23,369 bases of DNA from positions 1 to 23,369 of the forward strand of contig DJGH01000034.1 in the NCBI GenBank assembly GCA_002431635.1, given 5' to 3'. This stretch comes from Petrotoga sp. UBA5851 (GTDB lineage: Bacteria; Thermotogota; Thermotogae; Petrotogales; Petrotogaceae). Below are positions 7,534 to 15,184 of the stretch, one piece after another. How positions within the stretch are numbered: position 1 is the stretch's first letter; every line of letters starts with the position of its first letter. Position numbers and translations under genes: made by a program. Under the pieces are notes generated by a model that made no database searches, was not told where the DNA came from, and was given only the letters and a program-made list of their open reading frames with translations.

Positions 7534-8644
7534 CTACGTCCGCAGCATCCTGCAAGACATTAAAGAAAACGGAATGACTGCACTTTTAAAATACAGCCAA
7601 AAGTTTGATGGATTTTCTGGACCATTCCCTGTAAGCCAGAAGGAACTGGTACAAATATCTATAAGTCCTCACGACGCAGAAGTTATAGATGCCATCGTCC
7701 ACAGAGTAAAAAATTATCATAGCAGGCAGGAGGTCAAGAGTATTTTTTACACACAGAATGATTCAGAATACGGACTATTGGCTAATCCCATAAGCCGCAT
7801 CGGGATATACGTACCCAGCGGAAAGTCAGTTCTGGTTTCAACTCTTATTATGACAGCCGTTCCGGCTATGCTGGCCGGAGTATCTGAAATAGCTGTAGCT
7901 TGTGGTTCGACTGACGGACAAGTGGATCCTTTCATACTATATACAGCAAAAAAATTAGGAATAAATGAACTGTATAAAATAAGCGGAGTACAGGCTATTG
8001 CCGCCATGGCATACGGTGTCGGCATGAAGAAAACCGAAAAAATCTTCGGTCCCGGAAACGCTTACGTTACTGCCGCCAAACAATATCTTTACGGAACGGT
8101 TGGAATAGACTGTTTAGCAGGCCCTTCAGAGGTATGCGTTTTAGCTGACGGTTCTTCACAGCTCGAGTATATAATGAGCGACCTGCAGGCGCAACTTGAA
8201 CACGGTGATGATTCAAGAGCTTATCTTATAACGACTTCATCTGAGCTCTGCCGTTCAATCGAAAGTACCAGAATAACTAAAATACTTTGCTCAACTATAG
8301 AGGAGTGCATTCAGAAAGTCAATGAAATTGCGCCAGAACATCTTGAACTCATGGTTCAGACTCCTGAAAAGTATCTTCCTTATATAAGGAACGCTGGCGC
8401 GGTATACTGCGGAGATTACTCTCCTACAGCCGCTTCCGACTATTTCAGCGGCTCCAATCATGTCCTTCCTACGGATAAAACCGCCAGATTCTCATCTGTT
8501 CTTACAGTTTATGATTTTATAAAATTTTCTTCTTATGTAAAGATGAGCCGCAGGGAGTTTCTTGAATTCAGACATCTTGGAATAAGAATGTCTGAAATAG
8601 AAAAGATGGCGGCACACAAAAAATCACTGGAGGTCAGACAATGA
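7526..8644 (+). CDS. hisD: Histidinol dehydrogenase
   Basis: Oxidises L-histidinol to L-histidine in two NAD-dependent steps. The 372-residue protein is clearly shorter than the usual 425-435: it lacks about 30 residues at the N-terminus and has a compact C-terminus. All key parts remain visible: the LAGPSEVCVLAD strand, the zinc ligands Gln and His in AQLEHG, catalytic Glu-His in NEIAPEHLEL, the zinc-binding Asp in AASDYFSG, and a C-terminal His in KMAAHKKS where the fourth zinc ligand is expected. It should therefore be active. ATG 7526 overlaps the hisG stop, with GGGAGG just upstream. Confidence 0.96.
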   Translation: MYDYVRSILQDIKENGMTALLKYSQKFDGFSGPFPVSQKELVQISISPHDAEVIDAIVHRVKNYHSRQEVKSIFYTQNDSEYGLLANPISRIGIYVPSGKSVLVSTLIMTAVPAMLAGVSEIAVACGSTDGQVDPFILYTAKKLGINELYKISGVQAIAAMAYGVGMKKTEKIFGPGNAYVTAAKQYLYGTVGIDCLAGPSEVCVLADGSSQLEYIMSDLQAQLEHGDDSRAYLITTSSELCRSIESTRITKILCSTIEECIQKVNEIAPEHLELMVQTPEKYLPYIRNAGAVYCGDYSPTAASDYFSGSNHVLPTDKTARFSSVLTVYDFIKFSSYVKMSRREFLEFRHLGIRMSEIEKMAAHKKSLEVRQ

Positions 8645-9171
8645 TAAGAACTACTTCGGAAACAAAAATAATGTTGGAGGACTGTGCAGATATGGTTATC
8701 TCCTGTAAAGATAAATTTTTGAAGCATATGCTTATAACTATGTTTTTTTATATGCATAGGAATGTAAGCTTCAAGACTTTTTACGACCTGCGTCATCATC
8801 TATGGGAGGACAGCGGCATAACAACCGGAATGTATCTGAAAGAGCTTATAAAAGATAAAAATTATGCAAGATTTGGTACTTCAGTGGCTCCTATGGATGA
8901 TGCGCTTATACTATGCTGCATAGACATATCCAGGACTTATTACGAATTAGACCTAAAGATACGGGATGAGGAAGAGGGCTTTGAACTTTCTCTTTTGCAT
9001 GAGTTTGTAGGCGGCCTTTGCAGATCTCTTTCAGCAACCATTCATTTAAAGCAGCTTGCCGGATACAACGCCCACCATATAATTGAAGCCTGCTTCAAAT
9101 CTCTTGGTCTTTCTATTGGACAGGCTATAAAAGAAAGCAGCTATGTTTTTTCCACCAAGGGTGTGCTCTAA
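8641..9171 (+). CDS. hisB: Imidazoleglycerol-phosphate dehydratase (divergent)
   Basis: Dehydrates imidazoleglycerol phosphate to imidazoleacetol phosphate using manganese. This is the monofunctional dehydratase: no HAD phosphatase domain is attached. The 176-residue protein is shorter than the usual 190-200. It keeps the metal-site motifs RHHLWEDSGI (His-His and Glu), PMDDAL, IHLKQLAGYNAHHIIEACFK (His, then His-His-xx-Glu), and an early His in FLKHMLITMFFYMH. The normally strict N-terminal GFFDHML loop has drifted: the Asp before HML is Lys, and several glycines are lost. It overlaps hisD by 4 bases and hisH by 1. The assignment is firm from motifs and operon position. Confidence 0.9.
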   Translation: MIRTTSETKIMLEDCADMVISCKDKFLKHMLITMFFYMHRNVSFKTFYDLRHHLWEDSGITTGMYLKELIKDKNYARFGTSVAPMDDALILCCIDISRTYYELDLKIRDEEEGFELSLLHEFVGGLCRSLSATIHLKQLAGYNAHHIIEACFKSLGLSIGQAIKESSYVFSTKGVL

Positions 9172-9764
9172 TGCAAAAAATACTTATCATCGATACAGGA
9201 ACAGGAAATTTGAAAAATGTAGTAAGGGCTTTCGGAGCAGAAGTATCCTCGTGCGAAAAAGAAATTCGCTCTGCAGATAAAATTATTTTTCCTGGGGTGG
9301 GCAGCTTTGATACGGTAATGCAGAATATCGGACATTTAAAAGCTGCCATACTGGAACATATACATAGACAGAAACCTTTTCTGGGCATATGCATAGGAAT
9401 GCAGATTCTTTTTGAAGGAAGTGAGGAAGGACATGAAAAAGGATTGGGCGTTTTCAAGGGCAATGTCTTAAAGATACGAAAAGCCAAAGCTCCTCATATG
9501 GGATGGAACAGTTTGACTATAACCAGATGTTCTAGAATACTCAAAAATATTTCTGAAAAAGATTTCTTCTATTTTGTCCACTCCTTTTATGCAGTACCTG
9601 AAAATATAAAGTCTTTAGCTTTCACACAGCACCTTTCAGAAAAAGGCTGCCTGAGAATGTGCAGCGTTATAGAGGAAAATAATATCTTTCTCACACAGTT
9701 TCATCCCGAAAAATCCTACTTAAGTGGAGAAAAAATTATTGAAAATTTCAGGAGGACAGTATGA
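9171..9764 (+). CDS. hisH: Imidazole glycerol phosphate synthase, glutaminase subunit
   Basis: Class I glutamine amidotransferase that supplies ammonia to HisF. The 197-residue protein has IIDTGTGNLKNVVRAF at the N-terminus, the FPGVGSFDT oxyanion region (about 39-47), nucleophile Cys73 in GICIGMQ, and the His177/Glu179 pair in FHPEKS, so the triad is complete. The ATG at 9171 shares a base with the hisB stop (TAATG), and the gene overlaps hisA by 4 bases. The length is normal. Confidence 0.97.
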   Translation: MQKILIIDTGTGNLKNVVRAFGAEVSSCEKEIRSADKIIFPGVGSFDTVMQNIGHLKAAILEHIHRQKPFLGICIGMQILFEGSEEGHEKGLGVFKGNVLKIRKAKAPHMGWNSLTITRCSRILKNISEKDFFYFVHSFYAVPENIKSLAFTQHLSEKGCLRMCSVIEENNIFLTQFHPEKSYLSGEKIIENFRRTV

Positions 9765-10456
9765 TATTTATTCCGGCAATTGATCTTCTTAACAACCAGG
9801 CTGTCAGACTTGAAAAAGGAAATATACGCCGGGTGTCTTATTACGGTGAACCGCTGGAGATTGCTGCAAAACTCTCCAAAAAATTCAAACTGCTTCACAT
9901 AATTGATCTGAATGGTTCTTTCGAAGGAGAACCCAAAAATATGAAAATGGTTGAAAAAATTATACATCAAACCGGCGTTCAGGTACAGTTGGGAGGAGGG
10001 CTGCGCAGCCACAGACTTATTGAGAAAGCCTTCAGGATAGGGGTAACCTCTGTAATTCTTGGTACAAAAGCTTTTGATAGTAAGTTCATTGATGATGTAA
10101 CAAAAGATTTTAAAAATATAACGGTAAGTCTTGATATCAAAAACGGAAAGATACTGCTTAATGGCTGGACTGAAAGAAAAGATCTTTCGCTTGCCCAGGC
10201 GTACAGCTTCTTAACACCTAGGATAAAAAGGTTTGTCGTAACCATGACTCAGAATGACGGCACTCTAAAAGGAATTAAAAAAATAAAGAAGTTCTGGAAA
10301 GAAGATGAACAGGTCATGTATGCAGGAGGAATCAAAGAATTCAATGACTTAAAAAAACTTCAGGAGACAGGCTTTTACGGCGCCGTGTGCGGAAAAGCTG
10401 TTTACGAAAACCTTATAACTCCTGAACTGCTTGCGGAGGAGATGTATGCTCTGTAA
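9761..10456 (+). CDS. hisA: ProFAR isomerase (HisA)
   Basis: Amadori isomerase of the histidine pathway, a beta-alpha-barrel acting on the 5-ProFAR intermediate. The 231 residues are slightly fewer than usual. Catalytic Asp8 (IPAIDL) and Asp125 (VSLDIKNG) are present, together with the phosphate-binding loops QLGGGLRS (about 76-83) and YAGGIKEF near the C-terminus, and a conserved Thr region TMTQNDGTLKG. The usual DRDG is altered to QNDG here. It overlaps hisH by 4 bases and the true hisF start by 11 bases. Confidence 0.95.
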   Translation: MIFIPAIDLLNNQAVRLEKGNIRRVSYYGEPLEIAAKLSKKFKLLHIIDLNGSFEGEPKNMKMVEKIIHQTGVQVQLGGGLRSHRLIEKAFRIGVTSVILGTKAFDSKFIDDVTKDFKNITVSLDIKNGKILLNGWTERKDLSLAQAYSFLTPRIKRFVVTMTQNDGTLKGIKKIKKFWKEDEQVMYAGGIKEFNDLKKLQETGFYGAVCGKAVYENLITPELLAEEMYAL

Positions 10457-11198
10457 AAGAATAGTGGTTGCACTGGACATAAAAGACGGATACGTTGTAA
10501 AAGGAATAAATTTTGACAATTTATCTGAAAGCGGTGATCCTTTGGATTTTGCCGCCAGATATCAGCAAAATGGAGCTGATGAAATAGTATTTCTTGATAT
10601 TTCCGCCTGTCTTGAAAAACGAAAAACACTTTTGCAACTTGTGGAAAAAATATCAGAAAAGCTTTCTGTTCCTTTTACCGTCGGAGGTGGGGTATCTTGC
10701 GTGAATGATGTGGCTGATCTTTTTAAAAGCGGCGCAGACAAAGTATTTATAAATACTGCTGCCCTTGAGAATCCTGACCTTATAAAAAGAATTGCAATCC
10801 GTTACGGTAGCGCAAATCTTGTAGTAGCAGTCGATAGCAGATTAAAAAATTCAGAGTACAGAGTATACTCTACCTCTGGAAAGAAAGAAGCCCCATATGA
10901 ACTGGTTCAATGGTGCCTCAAAGCACAGCAGCTTGGAGCGGGAGAACTTTTGATAACCTCGATTGACAGAGACGGTACAAGAAATGGCTTTGACCTTGAC
11001 ATGCTTGACAGGCTTGCTGATAAGATCTCTATTCCTATAATAGTATCAGGGGGAGCAGGCAGTATGGACGACTTTAAAAAGGCATTTGAAAGAGGTGCAG
11101 ATGCCGCACTCGGAGCAGGGGTATTTCACAGCAACACTTTCACACCCAACACGCTCAAATCATTTCTAAGGGAGGAAAAAATAAATGTCAGACTATAA
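10446..11198 (+). CDS. hisF: Imidazole glycerol phosphate synthase, cyclase subunit
   Basis: Cyclase half of IGP synthase; it uses ammonia from HisH to make imidazoleglycerol phosphate and AICAR. I start it at ATG 10446 rather than TTG 10431: GGAGGAG (10435-10441) is correctly spaced for 10446, and the protein then begins MLCKRIVVALDIKDG, which puts the catalytic aspartates at the family positions 11 and 130 (VVAVDSR). The 250 residues are the normal length. Phosphate loops FTVGGGVS (about 77-84) and VSGGAGS are intact, as is the TSIDRDGTRNG strand. It overlaps hisA by 11 bases and hisIE by 14. Confidence 0.97.
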   Translation: MLCKRIVVALDIKDGYVVKGINFDNLSESGDPLDFAARYQQNGADEIVFLDISACLEKRKTLLQLVEKISEKLSVPFTVGGGVSCVNDVADLFKSGADKVFINTAALENPDLIKRIAIRYGSANLVVAVDSRLKNSEYRVYSTSGKKEAPYELVQWCLKAQQLGAGELLITSIDRDGTRNGFDLDMLDRLADKISIPIIVSGGAGSMDDFKKAFERGADAALGAGVFHSNTFTPNTLKSFLREEKINVRL

Positions 11199-11817
11199 AA
11201 AATTTGAAGAGGCTCTGGATTGGGAGAAATTTAACGGAGTGGTTCCTGTAATTGTTCAAAATGAAGAAAAAGAAGTATTAACATTGGGCTGGGTAAACCC
11301 CAATGCCCTCCGTCTTTCTTTAGAAACAGGATTAATGCACTACTACAGTAACAGTCAAAAGAGAATACGAATGAAAGGAGAGATAAGCGGAAACTTCCAG
11401 TACATAAAAGGTATTTTATCTGACTGTGATAACGACTCTCTGCTTATAACCGTCAGGCAAAAGGGTCCTGCCTGCCACACCGGTACAAAAAGCTGTTTTA
11501 ATGGTTTGTACACTTCAACGGCAATCTGTGCTGTGCCTGATTACTCTCTTATAGTTCTTAAAGAGCTTGAAGAAACAATCATGGAAAGGAAAAACACTTA
11601 TCAGAACGGTTCTTATACCTGCTCATTGTTTAAAAAAGGGAAAGAAGAGATCTATAAAAAATTTGGGGAAGAAGCCGTGGAAGTGCTTGTAAGTGAAACA
11701 AAAGAACATCTTGAATACGAAATAGCGGATATGCTTTATCATCTTCTGGTACTTATGAGGTACGAAGGGATAGAATTAAAAAGCATCATGGCAGAACTGA
11801 AAAGGAGAATGAAATGA
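11185..11817 (+). CDS. hisI: Bifunctional phosphoribosyl-AMP cyclohydrolase / phosphoribosyl-ATP pyrophosphatase
   Basis: HisIE fusion catalysing steps 2 and 3 of histidine synthesis. The HisI domain (about 1-115) has the metal-binding DCDNDSLL and the zinc site GPACHTGTKSCF. The HisE domain (about 122-210) has the helical pyrophosphohydrolase motif KKFGEEAVEVL and a DMLYHLLVLM helix. The 210 residues match the usual fusion. ATG 11185 lies within the end of hisF, with AGGGAGG upstream. It overlaps hisC by 4 bases (ATGA). Confidence 0.96.
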   Translation: MSDYKKFEEALDWEKFNGVVPVIVQNEEKEVLTLGWVNPNALRLSLETGLMHYYSNSQKRIRMKGEISGNFQYIKGILSDCDNDSLLITVRQKGPACHTGTKSCFNGLYTSTAICAVPDYSLIVLKELEETIMERKNTYQNGSYTCSLFKKGKEEIYKKFGEEAVEVLVSETKEHLEYEIADMLYHLLVLMRYEGIELKSIMAELKRRMK

Positions 11818-12839
11818 ACGATATTATAAGGCTTGACAGGAATGAAAATCCATTTGACATTCCCGCCGCCATCAAAGAAGAGTTCTTCAACGAACTAAAA
11901 AAAATTAACTTCAACAGATATCCGGATCTATTTTCCGAAGGTATAAGAAAAACAATCGGAGATTTTATAAATATCCCATTTCAAAATATTGCCACGGGAA
12001 ACGGCAGTGATGAGCTTATTGGTGACCTGCTCAGGGTTCTCGAAGGGGAAGAAGCCATAATCACTCCCCCGGCATTTGAGATGTATTACTTTTACTGCCG
12101 CCTTAACGGAGTAAAGATCATAGAGTCAGAGCTGGACAACAATTGGATGATATCCCAGGAAATATTTAAACTGATAAACAAAAAAACCAAGGCTGTCTTT
12201 ATATGCTCCCCAAACAATCCAACAGGAAATATCCAAGATATAAAAACCATAACCGCTATTCTCGATACAGGTGTAAATGTGATACTCGATGAAGCATACT
12301 TTGAATTTTCAACCCAAAACTGCCTTTATCTTACAAAAAAGTATAAAAATCTTATTATTCTTCGGACCTTTTCAAAAGCATTCGGAGTTGCAGGAATAAG
12401 AGCAGGGTATTTAATTGCTGACAGTACCGTCATAGAAAAAATCTATAAGGTCAGACCCCCTTACAGCTTAAATAGCCTTAGCCAGAGTATGATAAAAGTA
12501 CTTTTAGATAACCGTGAACTCATACAAACCCGTATACAGTACATAGTACGACAGAGAGAGACCATGATTGAAAAACTTAAAGAATATGCCATCCCAAGTC
12601 AAACCAACTTCATCTTTCTGGACTTTGACAGGTTGAACCGAAAAGATACTTTTGCATTAAGTCTTTATGAATTTTTGTATTCAGAAAAATTCGCTATACG
12701 AACTTTTAAGGACAAATATGTTAACAAACTGCGAATTACATTAGCTGATAAACTTATCAACGATGAGTTAATTGAAAAAATACTTTTTTTTCTTAAAAAC
12801 CGCAACTCAAAAATTACTATTGTAAGCCACAGAGAATAG
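11814..12839 (+). CDS. hisC: Histidinol-phosphate aminotransferase
   Basis: PLP enzyme that transaminates imidazoleacetol phosphate with glutamate to give histidinol phosphate. The 341-residue class II aminotransferase shows LDRNENPFD at the start, the GNGSDELI cofactor loop (about 62-69), SPNNPTG (about 132-138), DEAYFEF (159-165) and the PLP lysine Lys188 in RTFSKAFG. GIRAGYLI follows. It is the last gene of the operon. No histidinol-phosphate phosphatase gene follows, so that step must be encoded elsewhere. No convincing intrinsic terminator is seen after it. Confidence 0.96.
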   Translation: MNDIIRLDRNENPFDIPAAIKEEFFNELKKINFNRYPDLFSEGIRKTIGDFINIPFQNIATGNGSDELIGDLLRVLEGEEAIITPPAFEMYYFYCRLNGVKIIESELDNNWMISQEIFKLINKKTKAVFICSPNNPTGNIQDIKTITAILDTGVNVILDEAYFEFSTQNCLYLTKKYKNLIILRTFSKAFGVAGIRAGYLIADSTVIEKIYKVRPPYSLNSLSQSMIKVLLDNRELIQTRIQYIVRQRETMIEKLKEYAIPSQTNFIFLDFDRLNRKDTFALSLYEFLYSEKFAIRTFKDKYVNKLRITLADKLINDELIEKILFFLKNRNSKITIVSHRE

Positions 12840-12874
12840 AACTTTTAATAAACCGCTTCGTATGTAAAAAGTTC
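12839..12874 (+). other. Stem-loop after hisC
   Basis: An 8-bp stem (12839-12846 with 12867-12874) encloses a 20-base loop right at the hisC stop. No T-run follows, so it is not a standard terminator; it may protect the 3' end of the mRNA. The remaining 12875-12957 region is AT-rich and I see nothing else in it. Confidence 0.3.
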
Positions 12875-12957
12875 AGATAGCTTACTTTAATTTGCTTTTA
12901 TTTCCTTGAGAATGACAATATTTATGACTTACGGCTCTTCTTTGAAAAAAAAAGTTC

Positions 12958-12966
12958 TGCTATAAT
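12958..12966 (+). promoter_or_regulatory. Extended -10 promoter of the DUF6305/peptidase operon
   Basis: TGCTATAAT at 12958-12966, the same extended -10 seen elsewhere in this window. The matching -35 is poor (TTCTTT at 12938-12943). The predicted start near 12973 leaves a leader of about 40 bases containing a GAGGAGGT ribosome site. Confidence 0.6.
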
Positions 12967-13011
12967 ATTAAATGTTAATCTGTATATTTCAATATGAGGA
13001 GGTCACTGCTT

Positions 13012-13626
13012 ATGAAAAAAGTTTTGTCAACACTTGTTTTAGTTATGGTTTTACTTTCTTCAATCAGCCTGTTCGCTTACACCGGAGCCGAGCCGATGAA
13101 GATAAAAACACCTTTCCTTCTTACCAACGTAGGCCAGGGAACAGGCAGAAAGATGATGGAGGCTCAGTTCCTCGCCACCAAAACCTTTAAGAAATCCGTT
13201 GATTTCGCTTCAAATGCCGAACCAGGAAAAGAAAATTCTATGAACAAAGATCTCACCGATGAAAAAGGTAATCCTTATTCAGCACTTATAGCCGTTATCG
13301 GTTCAACAGCAAAGGGTCTTGGCGCATCAGGAATAACCATTGATGATGAAATATCAAGAGTAGAAAAAATGGTCAAGGAAGCCAAGAATCTTAAAATGCC
13401 CATTATTGCCATCCACATTGAAGGACAGGTCAGAAGAGGCGACAGCGCAAACGAAAAATCCATAGACGTTATTGCTCCTTATGCCGATTACTTGGTTGTA
13501 ACAAAGGACAGCAACTTCGACGGCAAGTTCACAAAAATCGCCAAAGAAAAGAATATTCCCCTTACCATCCTTGATAACCAGCTTGAAATTCAGAAAATAA
13601 TAAAGTTCTGGTTTGCAAACAAGTAA
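13012..13626 (+). CDS. Secreted DUF6305-like protein
   Basis: The start is ATG 13012, because GAGGAGGTCA (12996-13005) is its ribosome site; an ATG at 12994 lies inside that site's leader. The 204-residue protein has a signal peptide of about 22 residues ending LFA. The mature part looks like an alpha/beta Rossmann-type fold: a glycine-rich SALIAVIGSTAKGLGASGI segment (about 85-103), a KMPIIAIHIEG strand (about 127-137) and a YADYLVVTKDS strand. I recall similar small exported proteins under the DUF6305 label near poly-gamma-glutamate or peptidase loci, but I could not check this. The biochemical role is unknown; a periplasmic binding or carrier role for the downstream transporter is possible. 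It is the first gene of the locus. Confidence 0.7.
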   Translation: MKKVLSTLVLVMVLLSSISLFAYTGAEPMKIKTPFLLTNVGQGTGRKMMEAQFLATKTFKKSVDFASNAEPGKENSMNKDLTDEKGNPYSALIAVIGSTAKGLGASGITIDDEISRVEKMVKEAKNLKMPIIAIHIEGQVRRGDSANEKSIDVIAPYADYLVVTKDSNFDGKFTKIAKEKNIPLTILDNQLEIQKIIKFWFANK

Positions 13627-13643
13627 TCCGCAGTTAAAATACA

Positions 13644-13668
13644 TTTGCCCCGTACAGGGGCAAATTTT
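13644..13668 (+). other. Intercistronic hairpin, weak terminator or processing site
   Basis: TTTGCCCC (13644-13651) pairs perfectly with GGGGCAAA (13657-13664) around a GTACA loop and is followed by only TTTT. It lies between the secreted protein gene and the transporter gene. It could partly terminate transcription, giving more of the upstream product, or stabilise the upstream mRNA. Confidence 0.55.
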
Positions 13669-13682
13669 AGGGAGGAATTAAG

Positions 13683-14978
13683 GTGTACCTACAGACTATT
13701 ATAACAGCATTAGTTATGGTGGCCACCTTTGCTATCGCAAGCTGGAAGTTGAAGTCGACAGAACTTTCAATTTTTATAACGGCAATCGCCGGGGCAATAG
13801 CGGGAGGTTTCGGATTTCCGGTAAGAATCCTCGTAGAAGGTTGGTTTACTTATTTTGATGTAGCGCTAATATTTGTTACCGCTTCCCTTTTCATTAACAT
13901 ATACAGCGAAACGGGAGCCATGGATGCACTTGTCAGAAAGCTGGTAAACAGATTCTATAACCACAAATGGATTATGATGATCTTTATGGCAATATTCATG
14001 ATAATCCCAGGCGCATTGACAGGAGCAGGTTCTGTTTCGATATTTGTTGTCGGAGGACTTGTAACTACCGTTCTCACTTACATGGGACTTTCAAAAAAAC
14101 AGATAGTCGGATTTATGTACATGTTTGCAATGCTCGCAGCGGCTGCGCCTCCTATAAACCTTTGGGCCATGCTCATGACCGCCCAGGCGAATATGCCTTA
14201 CGTAGGATTTGATGTTGTTCTTCTCGCTCCTATAGCTGTAATAAGTATATTTACCATAATATGGTACGGCAGAGGAGCAAAGCCAAAGGGAAAAGAAGAG
14301 ATTCTCGCCAGTCTGCCACCAGAAGTTCCCGGAATGAACTGGTTCAGGATACTTCTTCCGCTTGTGGCACTGATCATCCTGATACTTCTTCAGAAGTATG
14401 CGGCATTCTCCACACCGATATTCGGTTTGCCTTTGACCTTTGTACTCTGTACAGTAGTCGCTCTTCTCTGCAATCCAAAGAAGACTACTTTCAAAAAATG
14501 GCTTGAAGTTATGAGTAACACAATGGAACAGGTATTCCCGCTTCTTGCTACAGTTATAAGCGTTGGTGCACTTGTCAACGTAATGAACGCAACTGGCGTA
14601 AAAGGACTTATAGCTATAACCTTCGTAACCCTTCCGATTTATCTAATATACGCATTGGTTCTTGTATTCGGTCCTTTTGCACAGGGATCATTGAGCTACG
14701 GAAGCGCTGTTATACTCGGTACTCCTATAATATTCCTTTTCAATAACCTCGGTTTCAACGTTACAGTTGTTACAGCCGCTCTCAGTCTTATTTTCCCGAT
14801 AGGCGACTGTCTGCCTCCTTCCAGAATTGTCGGAAGATTAAGCATTGAATCCGTTAAGTACGAGGAAGGCTATATGTCATTCCTTAAGTCTGCCCTTGTT
14901 CCTATTCTTTTCATGGCAGCCGTAGCTTTGATAATGTTTATTTTCCCGAATCAATTCAAGTTCCTTGTTATTTCTTGA
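13683..14978 (+). CDS. Ion-transporter-superfamily (DctM/DcuC/GntP-like) permease
   Basis: The 431-residue polytopic inner-membrane protein has about eleven or twelve hydrophobic helices in two repeats. The start is GTG 13683, with GGGAGG 7 bases upstream. Two broken, glycine- or proline-rich helical hairpins stand out: IPGALTGAGSVSIFVVGG with AAAAPPINLWAM in the first half, and FAQGSLSYGSAVILGTP with FPIGDCLPPSRIVG in the second. This inverted-repeat layout is typical of the IT superfamily, which includes TRAP DctM, DcuC and citrate carriers. No TRAP small subunit or standard DctP gene is present. The likely cargo is an organic acid or amino acid; glutamate or a glutamyl peptide would fit the neighbours, but that is inference. 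Confidence 0.72.
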   Translation: MYLQTIITALVMVATFAIASWKLKSTELSIFITAIAGAIAGGFGFPVRILVEGWFTYFDVALIFVTASLFINIYSETGAMDALVRKLVNRFYNHKWIMMIFMAIFMIIPGALTGAGSVSIFVVGGLVTTVLTYMGLSKKQIVGFMYMFAMLAAAAPPINLWAMLMTAQANMPYVGFDVVLLAPIAVISIFTIIWYGRGAKPKGKEEILASLPPEVPGMNWFRILLPLVALIILILLQKYAAFSTPIFGLPLTFVLCTVVALLCNPKKTTFKKWLEVMSNTMEQVFPLLATVISVGALVNVMNATGVKGLIAITFVTLPIYLIYALVLVFGPFAQGSLSYGSAVILGTPIIFLFNNLGFNVTVVTAALSLIFPIGDCLPPSRIVGRLSIESVKYEEGYMSFLKSALVPILFMAAVALIMFIFPNQFKFLVIS

Positions 14979-14996
14979 TAGGGGAGGTATGATAAT

Positions 14997-15170
14997 ATGT
15001 TGATAATCCAGGAGATAATCCATCAGCTTTACTTTGTTCTGGCAGCAATAATCTGTTTGTTTCTGGTAAAAAACCTTTTTAAAAGAAATAAGAGACAAGG
15101 CTGGGTATACGATATTGTCTATGCATATGTAATCGTGACTTTTATACTCAGAGTCCTTCATATAAAGTAA
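14997..15170 (+). CDS. Small membrane protein, 57 aa
   Basis: A short frame, ATG 14997 to TAA 15168-15170, has GGGGAGG (14981-14987) 9 bases upstream and lies between two coding regions with no wasted space: it starts 18 bases after the permease stop and ends 14 bases before the next start. It encodes two hydrophobic stretches, roughly residues 12-26 (YFVLAAIICLFLV) and 40-54 (IVYAYVIVTFIL), joined by a basic loop NLFKRNKRQG. I recognise no family. The size and two-helix form suggest an accessory subunit of the adjacent permease. A comparison with the small PgsE/CapE proteins of Gram-positive poly-glutamate systems is tempting but unsupported by sequence. Confidence 0.6.
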   Translation: MLIIQEIIHQLYFVLAAIICLFLVKNLFKRNKRQGWVYDIVYAYVIVTFILRVLHIK

Positions 15171-15184
15171 GGAGCTGAATAACT

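Noticed and set aside
12839..12957. Terminator for the his operon after hisC
   Set aside because: The only hairpin here (12839-12874) is not followed by a T-run, so I did not call it a terminator.
12972..13190. 72-codon ORF starting before the DUF6305-like gene, considered as a leader peptide
   Set aside because: It overlaps the real gene in another frame, has no repeated sensing codons and no terminator structure around it.
13683..14978. Complete TRAP transporter
   Set aside because: No DctP-type binding protein or standard DctQ subunit accompanies it; the DUF6305-like protein and 57-residue protein are not recognisable as these.
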